Shown here one piece after another: positions 17,943 through 25,984 of a stretch of 64,000 bases of DNA. Below the pieces are notes generated by a model. The model had not been told where the DNA came from. It searched no databases and saw only the letters and a program-made list of their open reading frames with translations. Each line of letters starts with the position of its first letter. Within the stretch, counting starts at the first letter, position 1. The stretch covers positions 124,001-188,000 of the forward strand of contig JBJHCV010000004.1 of the NCBI GenBank assembly GCA_050486225.1, given 5' to 3'. This stretch comes from JBBDIX01 sp050486225. Its GTDB lineage: Bacteria; Actinomycetota; Nitriliruptoria; Nitriliruptorales; Nitriliruptoraceae. The position numbers were made by a program, and so were the translations under genes.

Positions 17943-18529
17943 CGGGACTCGGGGACGGCGACGCGGTCACCACGGGCAGGCGCGTCGGGAACCAGATCCC
18001 GGGCATGGGCGTGCATGTCGAACTCCTCGTCCATCAGTGCGCTGATGCCGAGTCCCGTGAGCGACGCCAGCAGGACCTCGGCACGTCGCTGCGCCCCGGC
18101 CTCGTCGAGCGTGGGATCGTGGCGACGCCAGGCGGCGGCGAAGCGTTGCACACGACGGCGGTGTGCCCGCGCCACCCGGGCGGCGATCGTCGGATCGACG
18201 AGACCCCGACCCACCGCGAGCTGCACGTAGATCCGCGCGATGGGTGCACTGTCGGTCATGAACGCGACGAACGCATCGACGAGCGCCTGCAGGTCCTCGG
18301 TGCCGGAACCGTCGGGGTCTGGGTCGACGGCCTCGATGGACTCGCGGACCACCTCGAAGACGACCTCGTCCTTGGACGCGAACTGGTTGTAGAAGCTGCC
18401 GGCCCCGACGCCGGCCCGCTGGGTGATCGACCGGAGCGTGACCGCGTCGATCCCGGACGTCGCGAGCAGGTCGCGTGTCGCGGACAGGATCCGGTCACGG
18501 GTCTCGATCCCCACCCGGTAGCGGGCCAC
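17939..18529 (-). CDS. TetR-family transcriptional regulator
   Basis: A 196-aa regulator. The N-terminal helix-turn-helix runs from about residue 8 to 55 (TRDRILSATRDLLATSGID and GVGAGSFYNQF). The C-terminal ligand domain is helical and carries VELLLASLTGLG-like hydrophobic helices. The GTG at 18529 has GGGAGG 4 nt upstream; longer in-frame starts would run into the operator region. It is first in the tetR-CNNM-CNNM-mug operon and divergent from an acyl-CoA dehydrogenase gene 167 bp away, with an inverted repeat between them. It may therefore control the dehydrogenase, its own operon or both. Confidence 0.88.
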   Translation of the reverse strand: MARYRVGIETRDRILSATRDLLATSGIDAVTLRSITQRAGVGAGSFYNQFASKDEVVFEVVRESIEAVDPDPDGSGTEDLQALVDAFVAFMTDSAPIARIYVQLAVGRGLVDPTIAARVARAHRRRVQRFAAAWRRHDPTLDEAGAQRRAEVLLASLTGLGISALMDEEFDMHAHARDLVPDAPARGDRVAVPESR

Positions 18530-18633
18530 GGCGCCTCCCGGTCGTCGGCGCACCCCTCCCGGGTCCGACCAGTCGGCAGGGAGCGGCGTCACACCGTCCA
18601 GGTGACGGCGGCGACGCGCGAGCATCGCACAAG

Positions 18634-18667
18634 TGGAGCAGATGTTCAATATTGAGTGTACGCTCCA
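18634..18667. promoter_or_regulatory. Inverted repeat between tetR and acyl-CoA dehydrogenase (candidate TetR operator)
   Basis: TGGAGC (18634-18639) and GCTCCA (18662-18667) form an exact inverted repeat centred on the perfect palindrome CAATATTG (18647-18654), so all three elements share one centre at 18650.5. An overlapping near-palindrome GAGTGTACGCTC (10 of 12 symmetric) lies at 18654-18665. The site is in the divergent intergenic region, 30 bp before the dehydrogenase start. It is locally AT-rich in an otherwise very GC-rich region. Confidence 0.55.
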
Positions 18668-18696
18668 GTTGTGGATCCCGGGGTGGGAGCACCGCC

Positions 18697-20589
18697 ATGA
18701 GCCACCATCGCAGCAACGTCCGAGACATCGAGTTCAACCTGTTCGAGGTGCTCGGCACCGACACGTACCTCGGGACCGGCCCGTTCTCCGACTTCGACAC
18801 CGACCAGGCCCGAATGGTCCTGGACGAACTCGACCGGTTCTCCCGCGAGTCGATCTGGGCCGAGTCGTTCACTCCAACCGACCGGACGCCGCTGCGGCTG
18901 ACCGACGACGGCGACGTGGTCATCCCCGACGAACTGCACGCGGCACTGACCGCCCTGTACGACGCCGGATGGCACCTGCTCCCGCTGGCCACCCGCCTCG
19001 GCGGTGCCGGCGCGCCCCCGACCATCCGCTGGGCCGCCAACGAACTGCTGTTCGGCGGGCACGCAACCGCCGCCCTGTGGCCGCTGGGGCCGCTGATGGC
19101 CGCGGTCATCGACCGGCTGGGCACCGACGGACAACGTGAGCGCATCGCCCGACCCATGGTGGACCGGCGCTGGGGCGGCACGATGGTGCTCACCGAACCG
19201 GACGCGGGCAGCGACGTGGGTGCCGGGGTGACCCGGGCCGTCCGGGTGTCGGACAACGGAGACGACGACCTCGGCAGCGTGTGGCACCTGACCGGGGTGA
19301 AGCGGTTCATCACGTCGGCGGACTGCCAGACCCACGAGAACACCATCCACCTCGTGCTGGCCCGCCCGGAGGGCGCAGGTCCAGGGACCAAGGGACTCAG
19401 CCTGTTCCTCGTGCCGAAGCGGCACCTGACCGACGACGGCTCGCTCGGCGAACGCAACGGCGTGCGCATCGCATCGCTCGAGCACAAACTGGGCATCCGC
19501 GGGTCGGCGACGTGCGAACTGGTGCTCGGCGACGGCGACACCCCGTGCGTCGGGTGGCTGCTCGGCGACGTCCACGACGGCATCCGGCAGATGTTCCAGG
19601 TCATCGAGTACGCACGGATGATGATCGGCACGAAGTCGATGGCGACGCTGTCCACCGGCTACCTCAACGCGCTGGACCACGCGAAGGTCCGCGTGCAGGG
19701 ACCAGACCTGTCCCGGGCCCGCGACCGCACCGCCCCGCGCGTGGAGATCATCCGGCACCCGGACGTGCGCCGCATGCTCATGGACCTCAAGGCCCACGTG
19801 GAGGGCATGCGCGCACTCGTGTTGTACGCCGGATGGGTCCAGGACCAGGCACAGCTGTCCCTGCACGAGTCGGCGCCCGGCGCGGGCGACGACGACGTCG
19901 AGGGCCACGACCGCTGGATCGCGCGCGAGGACCTGCTGCTGCCGATGGTCAAGGGCTACTGCTCGGAGAAGGCCTTCGAACTGCTGTCCACCGCCCTGCA
20001 GGTCTTCGGGGGCGCCGGGTTCACGCAGGACCATCCCCTCGAGCAGTACCTGCGCGACGCGAAGATCGACACGCTCTACGAGGGAACCACCGGCATCCAG
20101 GCTCTCGACCTGCTGTTCCGCAAGATCGCGCGCGACCAGGGCGCAACCCTCACCTGGCTGGCGGGTGAGATCGAGGCATTCGTCGATGCGCCCGACGACC
20201 CGGACGGTTCCGACTCACTGGCAGACGAGCGTCGACTGCTCGCCGGCGCACTCGAGGACACCCGTGCCCACCTGGGCGTCGTGCTCGGTCACGCACTCGC
20301 CTCCACCGAGGAGGGTCAGGAGACCCAGGTCCACCTCGCGGGGCTGCACGCCACCCCGCTGCTGTTCTCCCTGACCGAGACCACCATCGGTTGGCTGCTG
20401 CTGCGCAGTGCCACCGTCGCACTGGGTGCCCTGGAGCACGCCACCGGACCCGACGTGGACTTCTACACCGGTAAGTTCGCTGCCGCGCGTTGGTACTGCG
20501 CACACGTCCTGCCGCACGTCACCGCACGACGCGTCGCGGCGGAGCGTGAGGACGGCAGCCTGATGCAACTGGCCGACACGGCGTTCTGA
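18697..20589 (+). CDS. Acyl-CoA dehydrogenase, FadE5-like long form
   Basis: A 630-aa FAD enzyme of fatty acid beta-oxidation (introduces the 2,3 double bond in acyl-CoA). It is longer than the 380-aa standard form and matches the mycobacterial FadE5-like class. That class has an N-terminal helical extension (to about residue 60), the core with TEPDAGSDVGAG, a GSATCEL strand region, and a C-terminal extra domain (about 490-630). The likely catalytic Glu is in LYEGTTGIQALDL (about residues 464-476). The ATG at 18697 fits the family start and follows GGGAG. The divergent TetR gene and the operator between them suggest fatty-acid-responsive control. Confidence 0.9.
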   Translation: MSHHRSNVRDIEFNLFEVLGTDTYLGTGPFSDFDTDQARMVLDELDRFSRESIWAESFTPTDRTPLRLTDDGDVVIPDELHAALTALYDAGWHLLPLATRLGGAGAPPTIRWAANELLFGGHATAALWPLGPLMAAVIDRLGTDGQRERIARPMVDRRWGGTMVLTEPDAGSDVGAGVTRAVRVSDNGDDDLGSVWHLTGVKRFITSADCQTHENTIHLVLARPEGAGPGTKGLSLFLVPKRHLTDDGSLGERNGVRIASLEHKLGIRGSATCELVLGDGDTPCVGWLLGDVHDGIRQMFQVIEYARMMIGTKSMATLSTGYLNALDHAKVRVQGPDLSRARDRTAPRVEIIRHPDVRRMLMDLKAHVEGMRALVLYAGWVQDQAQLSLHESAPGAGDDDVEGHDRWIAREDLLLPMVKGYCSEKAFELLSTALQVFGGAGFTQDHPLEQYLRDAKIDTLYEGTTGIQALDLLFRKIARDQGATLTWLAGEIEAFVDAPDDPDGSDSLADERRLLAGALEDTRAHLGVVLGHALASTEEGQETQVHLAGLHATPLLFSLTETTIGWLLLRSATVALGALEHATGPDVDFYTGKFAAARWYCAHVLPHVTARRVAAEREDGSLMQLADTAF

Positions 20590-20593
20590 GCAC

Positions 20594-20611
20594 GGGCCCG
20601 CCCCCGGGCCC
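20594..20611 (+). terminator. GC hairpin after the acyl-CoA dehydrogenase gene
   Basis: GGGCCCG (20594-20600) pairs with CGGGCCC (20605-20611) across a 4-nt loop five bases after the stop codon. A second, similar GGGCCC-rich copy follows to about 20630. No T-run is present. A terminator is the simplest reading. Confidence 0.45.
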
Positions 20612-20686
20612 ACGGACCCGCCCCGGGCCCGCACGTCCGCGCGGCGCCTCTGACGCCGCGGCCACCGGTTTCCGAGGAGACCCGAG

Positions 20687-21502
20687 GTGTCCGATCGCAT
20701 CCGCACCGTCGTCGTCGGGGCGCTTGCGGTGGTCGCGGTGCTCACCGTCCTCGCTGGGATGGCGGGCATGCTCGTCTTCGCCCTGTGGGCGACGCAGCAG
20801 TCGACCTCAGCGCCCGCACCGGAGTCGCGGATGCAGGCCCCCGCGCGGTCGACCGACGCCGGCCACGACGACGGCTTCGCGCCCTGGGCCCGCAACCCTG
20901 ACGGGTCGCCGGTGCGGTGGGACCCGTGCGAACCGATCCAGGTCGTCGTCAACCCGGACGGCGGTCCCGACGGGTGGATCGACCGGTTCGACGAGGCGGT
21001 TCAGGTGCTGAAGGACCACGGCGTCGACCTGGTCGTGGAGGGGCACGTCGACGAACGGCCGCACGCCGAGCGTCGTCCCCATCAGCCTGACCGCTACGGA
21101 CACCGCTGGGCTCCGGTGCTGGTCGCCTGGTCAACGCCGGGAGAGACCGGGCTCGGCCTGCGCGCCACCGACCGGGCACTCGCCGTGCCGATCGCGGTCG
21201 GCACCGGAAGGCATCGCAACCTCGTGACCGCCCAGGTGGTCCTGAACGCGGACCGCACCCGCCCGCCGGATGCGCTCGACCTGGACGGAGACGACCGAGC
21301 GGACTCCTGGGCCGCAGTGCTGCTCCACGAACTGCTGCACGTCGTCGGACTCGACCACGTCGACGACCCGCGCCAGCTCATGCACTGGGCGCCGGGCAGC
21401 GGCCCGGTCGAACTCGGCGACGGCGACCTCGCTGGCCTGCGGGCGCTCACGACGGGAGGGTGTCGCCCTGCGCCGACCCCCGGACCGGTCGACGTCCGGT
21501 GA
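20687..21502 (+). CDS. Membrane-anchored metzincin-type zinc metalloprotease (putative)
   Basis: A 271-aa protein with one N-terminal helix (about residues 8-35) that acts as signal anchor, leaving the rest outside the cell. The zinc-binding signature HELLHVVGLDH (residues 214-224) is the complete HExxHxxGxxH of metzincins, and the Met-turn is probably LMHWAP (231-236). The overall arrangement resembles actinobacterial matrixin-like proteins. GTG start with AGGAG about 9 nt upstream. It is monocistronic and convergent with the pterin dehydratase gene. Substrate unknown; the catalytic class is supported by motif only. Confidence 0.78.
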   Translation: MSDRIRTVVVGALAVVAVLTVLAGMAGMLVFALWATQQSTSAPAPESRMQAPARSTDAGHDDGFAPWARNPDGSPVRWDPCEPIQVVVNPDGGPDGWIDRFDEAVQVLKDHGVDLVVEGHVDERPHAERRPHQPDRYGHRWAPVLVAWSTPGETGLGLRATDRALAVPIAVGTGRHRNLVTAQVVLNADRTRPPDALDLDGDDRADSWAAVLLHELLHVVGLDHVDDPRQLMHWAPGSGPVELGDGDLAGLRALTTGGCRPAPTPGPVDVR

Positions 21503-21505
21503 CCG

Positions 21506-21793
21506 TCAGCCTCGGCGCGCCAGGGTGTCGATGACCCGGGCGAGCGCCAGGTCGCGCTCGGTGACACCGCCCGCGTCGTGACTGGTCAGCCGCACCGTCA
21601 CCCGGTCGTAGACGTTCGAGAGTTCCGGGTGGTGGTTCATGGACTCCGCGGCGAACCCGATGCGTACGATGAATCCGATGGCGTCTGCGAAGCCGTCGAG
21701 TACGAACTGTCTCGTGAGGCCGTCGTCGACGTGTTCCCAGCCCTCGATCTCCTCGAGGGCGTCGGCGATCGTCTGGGCGTCGAGTGTGTCCAC
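21506..21793 (-). CDS. Pterin-4a-carbinolamine dehydratase-like protein
   Basis: A 95-aa protein of the PCD/DCoH fold. The family signature with the active-site histidines is seen as ESMNHHPEL near residues 50-58, followed by the strand VRLTSHDAGGVTERD. In the family the enzyme recycles 4a-hydroxytetrahydropterins; in bacteria without an aromatic hydroxylase it may support molybdopterin or another pterin step. The GTG at 21793 gives the normal length. It is divergent from the LON-domain gene with only 37 bp between them. Confidence 0.85.
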   Translation of the reverse strand: MDTLDAQTIADALEEIEGWEHVDDGLTRQFVLDGFADAIGFIVRIGFAAESMNHHPELSNVYDRVTVRLTSHDAGGVTERDLALARVIDTLARRG

Positions 21794-21830
21794 TCGCCCG
21801 TGGTACCACGGCGCCCCGCCGGAGGTCAAC

Positions 21831-22445
21831 GTGCCCGTCCTGCCGATGTTCCCGCTCGCGACCGTGCTGCTCCCGCACATGGCGCTGCCCCTGCACGTCT
21901 TCGAGCCCCGCTACCGGGCGCTGATGGACGACGTGCACGGTGTGACCGACGAGTTCGGCATCACCCTGATCACCCGCGGCGCGGAGGTCGGTGGCGGCGA
22001 CCGCCGCGCAGCGGTCGGCACTGTCGCTCGCATCGTGCAGGCTGAACAGCTCGACGACGGCCGCTGGCTGATGATCACGGTTGGCGCCGGCCGCTTCCGG
22101 GTGGACCGGTGGCTGGACGATGCCCCCTACCCCCGTGCCGCCGTCACCCACCTGGACGAACCCCCGGTCGACGACGACCACCTGACGCGGCTGCGCGCGC
22201 TGCAGCCTCGACTGCGCGACGTGCTCGAACTGCACGCGCTCGTCACCGGCACGAGCGATGCCGACCTCGAGGATCCTCCCGACGACCCGGCACTGGCTGC
22301 CTGGATGCCGGCCGTCGTCGCCCCCCTGGGTGACCTCGACGCTCAGCGCATCCTCGAGGCGGAGGACTGGACACGACGCCTCGACGTGCTCGAGACGTCC
22401 CTGGACGACCTGGGCGCTGCGCTGCGCTTCCAGCTCGACGCCTGA
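21831..22445 (+). CDS. LON substrate-binding-domain protein
   Basis: A 204-aa protein made almost entirely of the N-terminal substrate-binding domain of Lon protease (LPMFPLATVLLPHMALPLHVFEPRYRALM at the start, about 40-170 the rest of the domain). There is no AAA or protease domain, so it is a stand-alone member. The GTG at 21831 is fixed by GGAGG 5 nt upstream. Role unknown; such proteins may bind or present unfolded polypeptides. Confidence 0.85.
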   Translation: MPVLPMFPLATVLLPHMALPLHVFEPRYRALMDDVHGVTDEFGITLITRGAEVGGGDRRAAVGTVARIVQAEQLDDGRWLMITVGAGRFRVDRWLDDAPYPRAAVTHLDEPPVDDDHLTRLRALQPRLRDVLELHALVTGTSDADLEDPPDDPALAAWMPAVVAPLGDLDAQRILEAEDWTRRLDVLETSLDDLGAALRFQLDA

Positions 22446-22522
22446 ACGGCCCGGCCGGGCAGGCGGGGGCGGCGTCGGGTGAGGTGGCCGGCACCCGCCA
22501 GCAGGGCCCGAGCGCCGCGAAC

Positions 22523-22675
22523 TCAGTCGGTCAGGGCGACCACCTCGCGGAGCGCGTCGATGGCGAGTGGCAGCAGGACTCCGAGCGCGACGAGCAGCAC
22601 GAGCAGGGCGACGAGCCATCGGCCGGTCGGCCAGAAGCCCGGATCGCCGTCCGGACGCTGCGACTGCGGAGACAT
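22523..22675 (-). CDS. Small single-pass membrane protein, 50 aa
   Basis: A 50-residue open frame on the minus strand. The N-terminus is polar (MSPQSQRPDGDPGF), one hydrophobic helix spans about residues 20-39, and a short charged tail follows. A GAGG lies about 8 nt before the ATG. It fills an otherwise empty gap between the LON and SRAP genes on the opposite strand to both. Codon third positions are strongly G/C, as in real genes here. Function unknown; the topology suggests N-in, C-out or the reverse. Confidence 0.6.
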   Translation of the reverse strand: MSPQSQRPDGDPGFWPTGRWLVALLVLLVALGVLLPLAIDALREVVALTD

Positions 22676-22762
22676 CGCCACCACCTCGGGTCACGCGATC
22701 TGCCGTCACCGACGACGGCCGCGCGCAGGGTACGCGACGGTGGACACCACTACGCTCGCGGC

Positions 22763-23446
22763 ATGTGCGGTCGGTACCAGTCCGTCTCCTCCCCCGCGAC
22801 GCTCGTCGACCACTTCGGGGTCTCCGAGGTACGCACCGAGGCGCTGCGCGAACGCTTCAACGTCGCCCCGTCGACCGACGTGTACGCCGTCATCGACCAC
22901 GATCACGTGCGGGCCCTCGGCACCCTGCGCTGGGGTTTCGTCCCGCGGTGGGCGAAGCGCGTCGGCGGCACCGGACAGCCGATCAACGCGCGCCTGGAGA
23001 CCGTCGCGACCAGCCGGATGTTCGCCTCCTCGTTCGCGCGACGTCGGTGCCTGCTGCCTGCCGACGGGTTCTACGAGTGGAAGGACCGCGGCGAGGGGCG
23101 CGCGAAGCAGCCGTACCACGTGGCCGATCCGGACGGGGCACCGCTGGCCTTCGCCGGGATCTGGACGACGTGGCGCAACCCGGAGTCCGACGACGTCGTG
23201 CACTCGACCGCCATCATCACGACCGAGGCCCGCGGCACCATGACCGAGATCCACCACCGGATGCCGCTCATCCTGCCGTCGACGCTGTGGTCCCCCTGGC
23301 TGGACACCACCGACGAGGCACCGCACCTGCTCGACGCGGTGACCGCACTCGGGCCTCCTCGCCTCACCGCGACACCGATCACCGCGCGGGTCAACAACGT
23401 CCGCAACGACGGACCGGAACTGCTCGAGCCCGGCGAGGTCGACTGA
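22763..23446 (+). CDS. SRAP-domain protein (SOS response-associated, YedK/HMCES family)
   Basis: A 227-aa protein that should trap abasic sites in single-stranded DNA through a covalent thiazolidine link to Cys2 exposed after Met removal. MCGRY at the start, PINARLET (Asn75), GFYEWK (Glu105) and IHHRMP (His165 region) are the conserved catalytic residues. Start: the ATG at 22763 directly yields Cys2; longer frames would bury it. No Shine-Dalgarno is seen, but TACGCT lies 6 nt upstream (22751-22756), so transcription may begin at the ATG (leaderless). Confidence 0.93.
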   Translation: MCGRYQSVSSPATLVDHFGVSEVRTEALRERFNVAPSTDVYAVIDHDHVRALGTLRWGFVPRWAKRVGGTGQPINARLETVATSRMFASSFARRRCLLPADGFYEWKDRGEGRAKQPYHVADPDGAPLAFAGIWTTWRNPESDDVVHSTAIITTEARGTMTEIHHRMPLILPSTLWSPWLDTTDEAPHLLDAVTALGPPRLTATPITARVNNVRNDGPELLEPGEVD

Positions 23447-23449
23447 CCG

Positions 23450-24853
23450 TCAGGTGGCTGCTCGGGTTCCACGCGCCCGCACGGACTCGGCGAGCCGGAG
23501 TCCGTCGGCACAACGGGCGGCGAGCCCCACCCCGTCGAGTGCCGCGCCGCCCACGTGCAGGCCCGGCACCTGCGCAACCTGTGCATGCAGCTGCGCCACC
23601 GCGTCGAGGTGTCCGACCGCGTACTGGGGCAGTGCTCCGTCCCACCGAACGACGTGCGAGCGCACGACACTGCCCCCGTGCCGCAGCAGGTCGCGCAGGT
23701 CGCGTGCGACCACCGTGACCAGTTCGTCGTCGTCGAGGTCGCGATGCCGCACGTCGTCGACCCGGCCGACGCTTGCCCGAAGGAGCGTGCGCGGATGGGC
23801 ACGGTGGTGCGGCCACTTTCGGGTGCTGAACGTCGCCGCCTTCACCATGCGACCCTCCGTACGCGGAACCAGCAGCCCGCTCGCGTCGGGGAGGTTCGCG
23901 CCGTCGAGCGCCAGGGCGACGACGGCCACACTCGCGGTCGTGAACCCCGACAGCGCTGCGGCGACGTCGGGAGCCGCGTCACCCAGCAACCGCGCCGCCA
24001 CCGAGGCCGGGACCGCCAGGACCACGTCGTCGGCGGCCAGCAGCCCCGAGCCGGTCTCCACGGCGAATCCGTCACCCTCACGGCGTACATCGGTGACCGC
24101 TCGGTCCAGGTCCACGGTCAGGTCCGTCGCCAGTCGGTCCACCAGCCTCGACAGCCCCCCACGCAACGTCTGGAACACCGGGCCGGCGGCAGCGCCCCCC
24201 GCTCGCCCTGCACGGCCACGACCCGGTTGCCTGCGTGCCAGTGCGCGCAGCAGCGATCGCTGCGACGCGAGCGCGAACAGCGGTGGCACGGTCGCACGGG
24301 CACTGAGCTGGTCGGCACGGCCGGCGTAGACGCCCCCGAGCAGGGGCTCGACCACGTGGTCGACCACCGCCGACCCGAACCGCGTGCCGACGAGTTCGGC
24401 CACGCTCACGTCGTACGCCGTCACCGGCCTTCCGACGAGCGGCTCCATCGCGGCGCGCAGCACACCATGCAGCGGTACCGCTCCGGAACGGGCCAGGGCG
24501 ACCACGCTTCCGGGCACGCCCATGAGGGTCGCCTCCGGCAGGCGCCGGAGGCGTCGACCGCGAGCCAGCAGCACACGGCCGGTCGCCGGCGCCACGAGGT
24601 CGTCCCCGAGGCCGACATCACGTGCAAGGTCGGCAGCGTGGGGTTGGCGGGCGAGGAACGCGTCGGCACCGACGTCGAACGGCACCCCGTCGAAGTCGAT
24701 GGTGCGCACCGCCCCACCCAGCCGGGACGAGGCCTCCACCACTCGCACGTCTGCGTGTCCACGCAGGTGCCATGCGGCCGCAAGGCCCGTCAGTCCCCCG
24801 CCGATGACGACGACCCGCCGGGTCGCCGACGATCCCGCGTCCGCGGCGGTCAC
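23450..24853 (-). CDS. hemG: Oxygen-dependent protoporphyrinogen oxidase (HemY type)
   Basis: A 467-aa FAD enzyme of late haem synthesis. In Actinomycetota the HemY-type protein often acts as coproporphyrinogen oxidase, so the exact substrate is open. The dinucleotide-binding motif VVVIGGGLTGLAAAWHL lies at about residues 14-30, with VEASSRLGGAVRT following and DDVVLAVPASVAARLL in the middle. The C-terminus has YAVGHLDAVAQL and LHVGGAALDGVGL, typical of the family. GTG start overlaps the stop of hemE (GTGA), so the two haem genes form an operon with hemE first. Confidence 0.9.
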   Translation of the reverse strand: MTAADAGSSATRRVVVIGGGLTGLAAAWHLRGHADVRVVEASSRLGGAVRTIDFDGVPFDVGADAFLARQPHAADLARDVGLGDDLVAPATGRVLLARGRRLRRLPEATLMGVPGSVVALARSGAVPLHGVLRAAMEPLVGRPVTAYDVSVAELVGTRFGSAVVDHVVEPLLGGVYAGRADQLSARATVPPLFALASQRSLLRALARRQPGRGRAGRAGGAAAGPVFQTLRGGLSRLVDRLATDLTVDLDRAVTDVRREGDGFAVETGSGLLAADDVVLAVPASVAARLLGDAAPDVAAALSGFTTASVAVVALALDGANLPDASGLLVPRTEGRMVKAATFSTRKWPHHRAHPRTLLRASVGRVDDVRHRDLDDDELVTVVARDLRDLLRHGGSVVRSHVVRWDGALPQYAVGHLDAVAQLHAQVAQVPGLHVGGAALDGVGLAARCADGLRLAESVRARGTRAAT

Positions 24854-25896
24854 GTCGCCGCAGGGCCCACGACCCCCTCCTCGTGGACCAGTTCGACGAC
24901 CCGTGCGAGCACGTCAGGATCGGTCTGGGGAAGCACGCCGTGCCCGAGGTTGAACACGTGGTCGGGACGGCCCCCGGCGGCGTCGAGCACGGACCGGACC
25001 CGCGCAGCCACCTGCGGCCACGGACCGAGGCACACGGCGGGTTCGAGATTGCCCTGGAACCCCACCCCCGCGGGAATGCGGCGCCGGCCCTCGGCGAGCG
25101 GGACCCTCCAGTCGACCCCGACCACGTCCGCGCCACTGCGTCCCATCAGCCCCAGCAGCTCGCCCGTCCCGACCCCGAAGTGGATGCGCGGCACCTCGAG
25201 GTCCTCGAGTCCCTCGAGGATCCGACGGCTGTGGGGCAGCACGAACCGTTCGTAGTCGTCGGGGTGCAGGGCCCCGGCCCACGAGTCGAACAGCTGCACG
25301 GCCGACGCTCCGGCCAGCACCTGCTGACGCAGGCTCACGGCGACGATGTCGGCGAGACGTTCCATGAGTCCGTGCCACGTCGACTCGTCGGAGAACATCA
25401 GCGCTTTGGTGCGGGTGTAGGAACGAGACGGACCGCCCTCCACCAGGTAGCTGGCGAGTGTGAACGGCGCCCCGGCGAATCCGATGAGCGGCACGGCAAG
25501 TTCACCGACGAGGATGCGCACGGTGTCGAGCACGTGGACGATGTCGTCCGGTTCCAGCGCCCGGAACCGGTCGAGGTCGGCCTCGGTGCGCACGGGCTGC
25601 TCGACGACCGGACCGACGCCCGGCTGGATCGTGACCCCGATCCCGATCGCCTGCAGCGGCGTCACGATGTCGGAGAACAGGATCGCGGCGTCGACGCCGT
25701 AGCGCCGGACCGGCTGGAGCGTCACCTCGGCGGCGAGTTCCGGGGTGTTGACGACCTCCTCGAAGTCGTGACGTTCACGCACCGCCCGGTACTCGGGCAG
25801 GGCCCGCCCCGCCTGTCTCATGAACCACACCGGCACGTGGTCGTGAGGTGCACCCCGGCACGCCCGGACGAACGCGCTGTCGGCATGACGATCCAC
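24850..25896 (-). CDS. hemE: Uroporphyrinogen decarboxylase
   Basis: A 348-aa enzyme that converts uroporphyrinogen III to coproporphyrinogen III. The substrate-binding N-terminal motif PVWFMRQAGRALPEYR (about residues 22-37) with its conserved Arg pair is intact, followed by ILFSDIVTPLQAIG and GFAGAPFTLASYL. The conserved FNLGHGVLPQTDP is near the C-terminus. GTG start. It lies 88 bp downstream of the SDR gene on the same strand. Confidence 0.95.
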   Translation of the reverse strand: MDRHADSAFVRACRGAPHDHVPVWFMRQAGRALPEYRAVRERHDFEEVVNTPELAAEVTLQPVRRYGVDAAILFSDIVTPLQAIGIGVTIQPGVGPVVEQPVRTEADLDRFRALEPDDIVHVLDTVRILVGELAVPLIGFAGAPFTLASYLVEGGPSRSYTRTKALMFSDESTWHGLMERLADIVAVSLRQQVLAGASAVQLFDSWAGALHPDDYERFVLPHSRRILEGLEDLEVPRIHFGVGTGELLGLMGRSGADVVGVDWRVPLAEGRRRIPAGVGFQGNLEPAVCLGPWPQVAARVRSVLDAAGGRPDHVFNLGHGVLPQTDPDVLARVVELVHEEGVVGPAAT

Positions 25897-25948
25897 ACGG
25901 CACCTCGGGGCGATGGGCGTCGACGGTACCCGCGCGGCCCGTGCGACA

Positions 25949-25978
25949 CGCCACGCCGGACCGCGCCACGCCGGACCG
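25949..25978. repeat. Perfect 15-bp tandem duplication upstream of hemE
   Basis: The 15-mer CGCCACGCCGGACCG is repeated exactly at 25949-25963 and 25964-25978 in the 88-bp gap between the SDR and hemE genes. It may be simple slippage. No clear promoter or operator meaning was seen. Confidence 0.7.
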
Positions 25979-25984
25979 CGCGGG

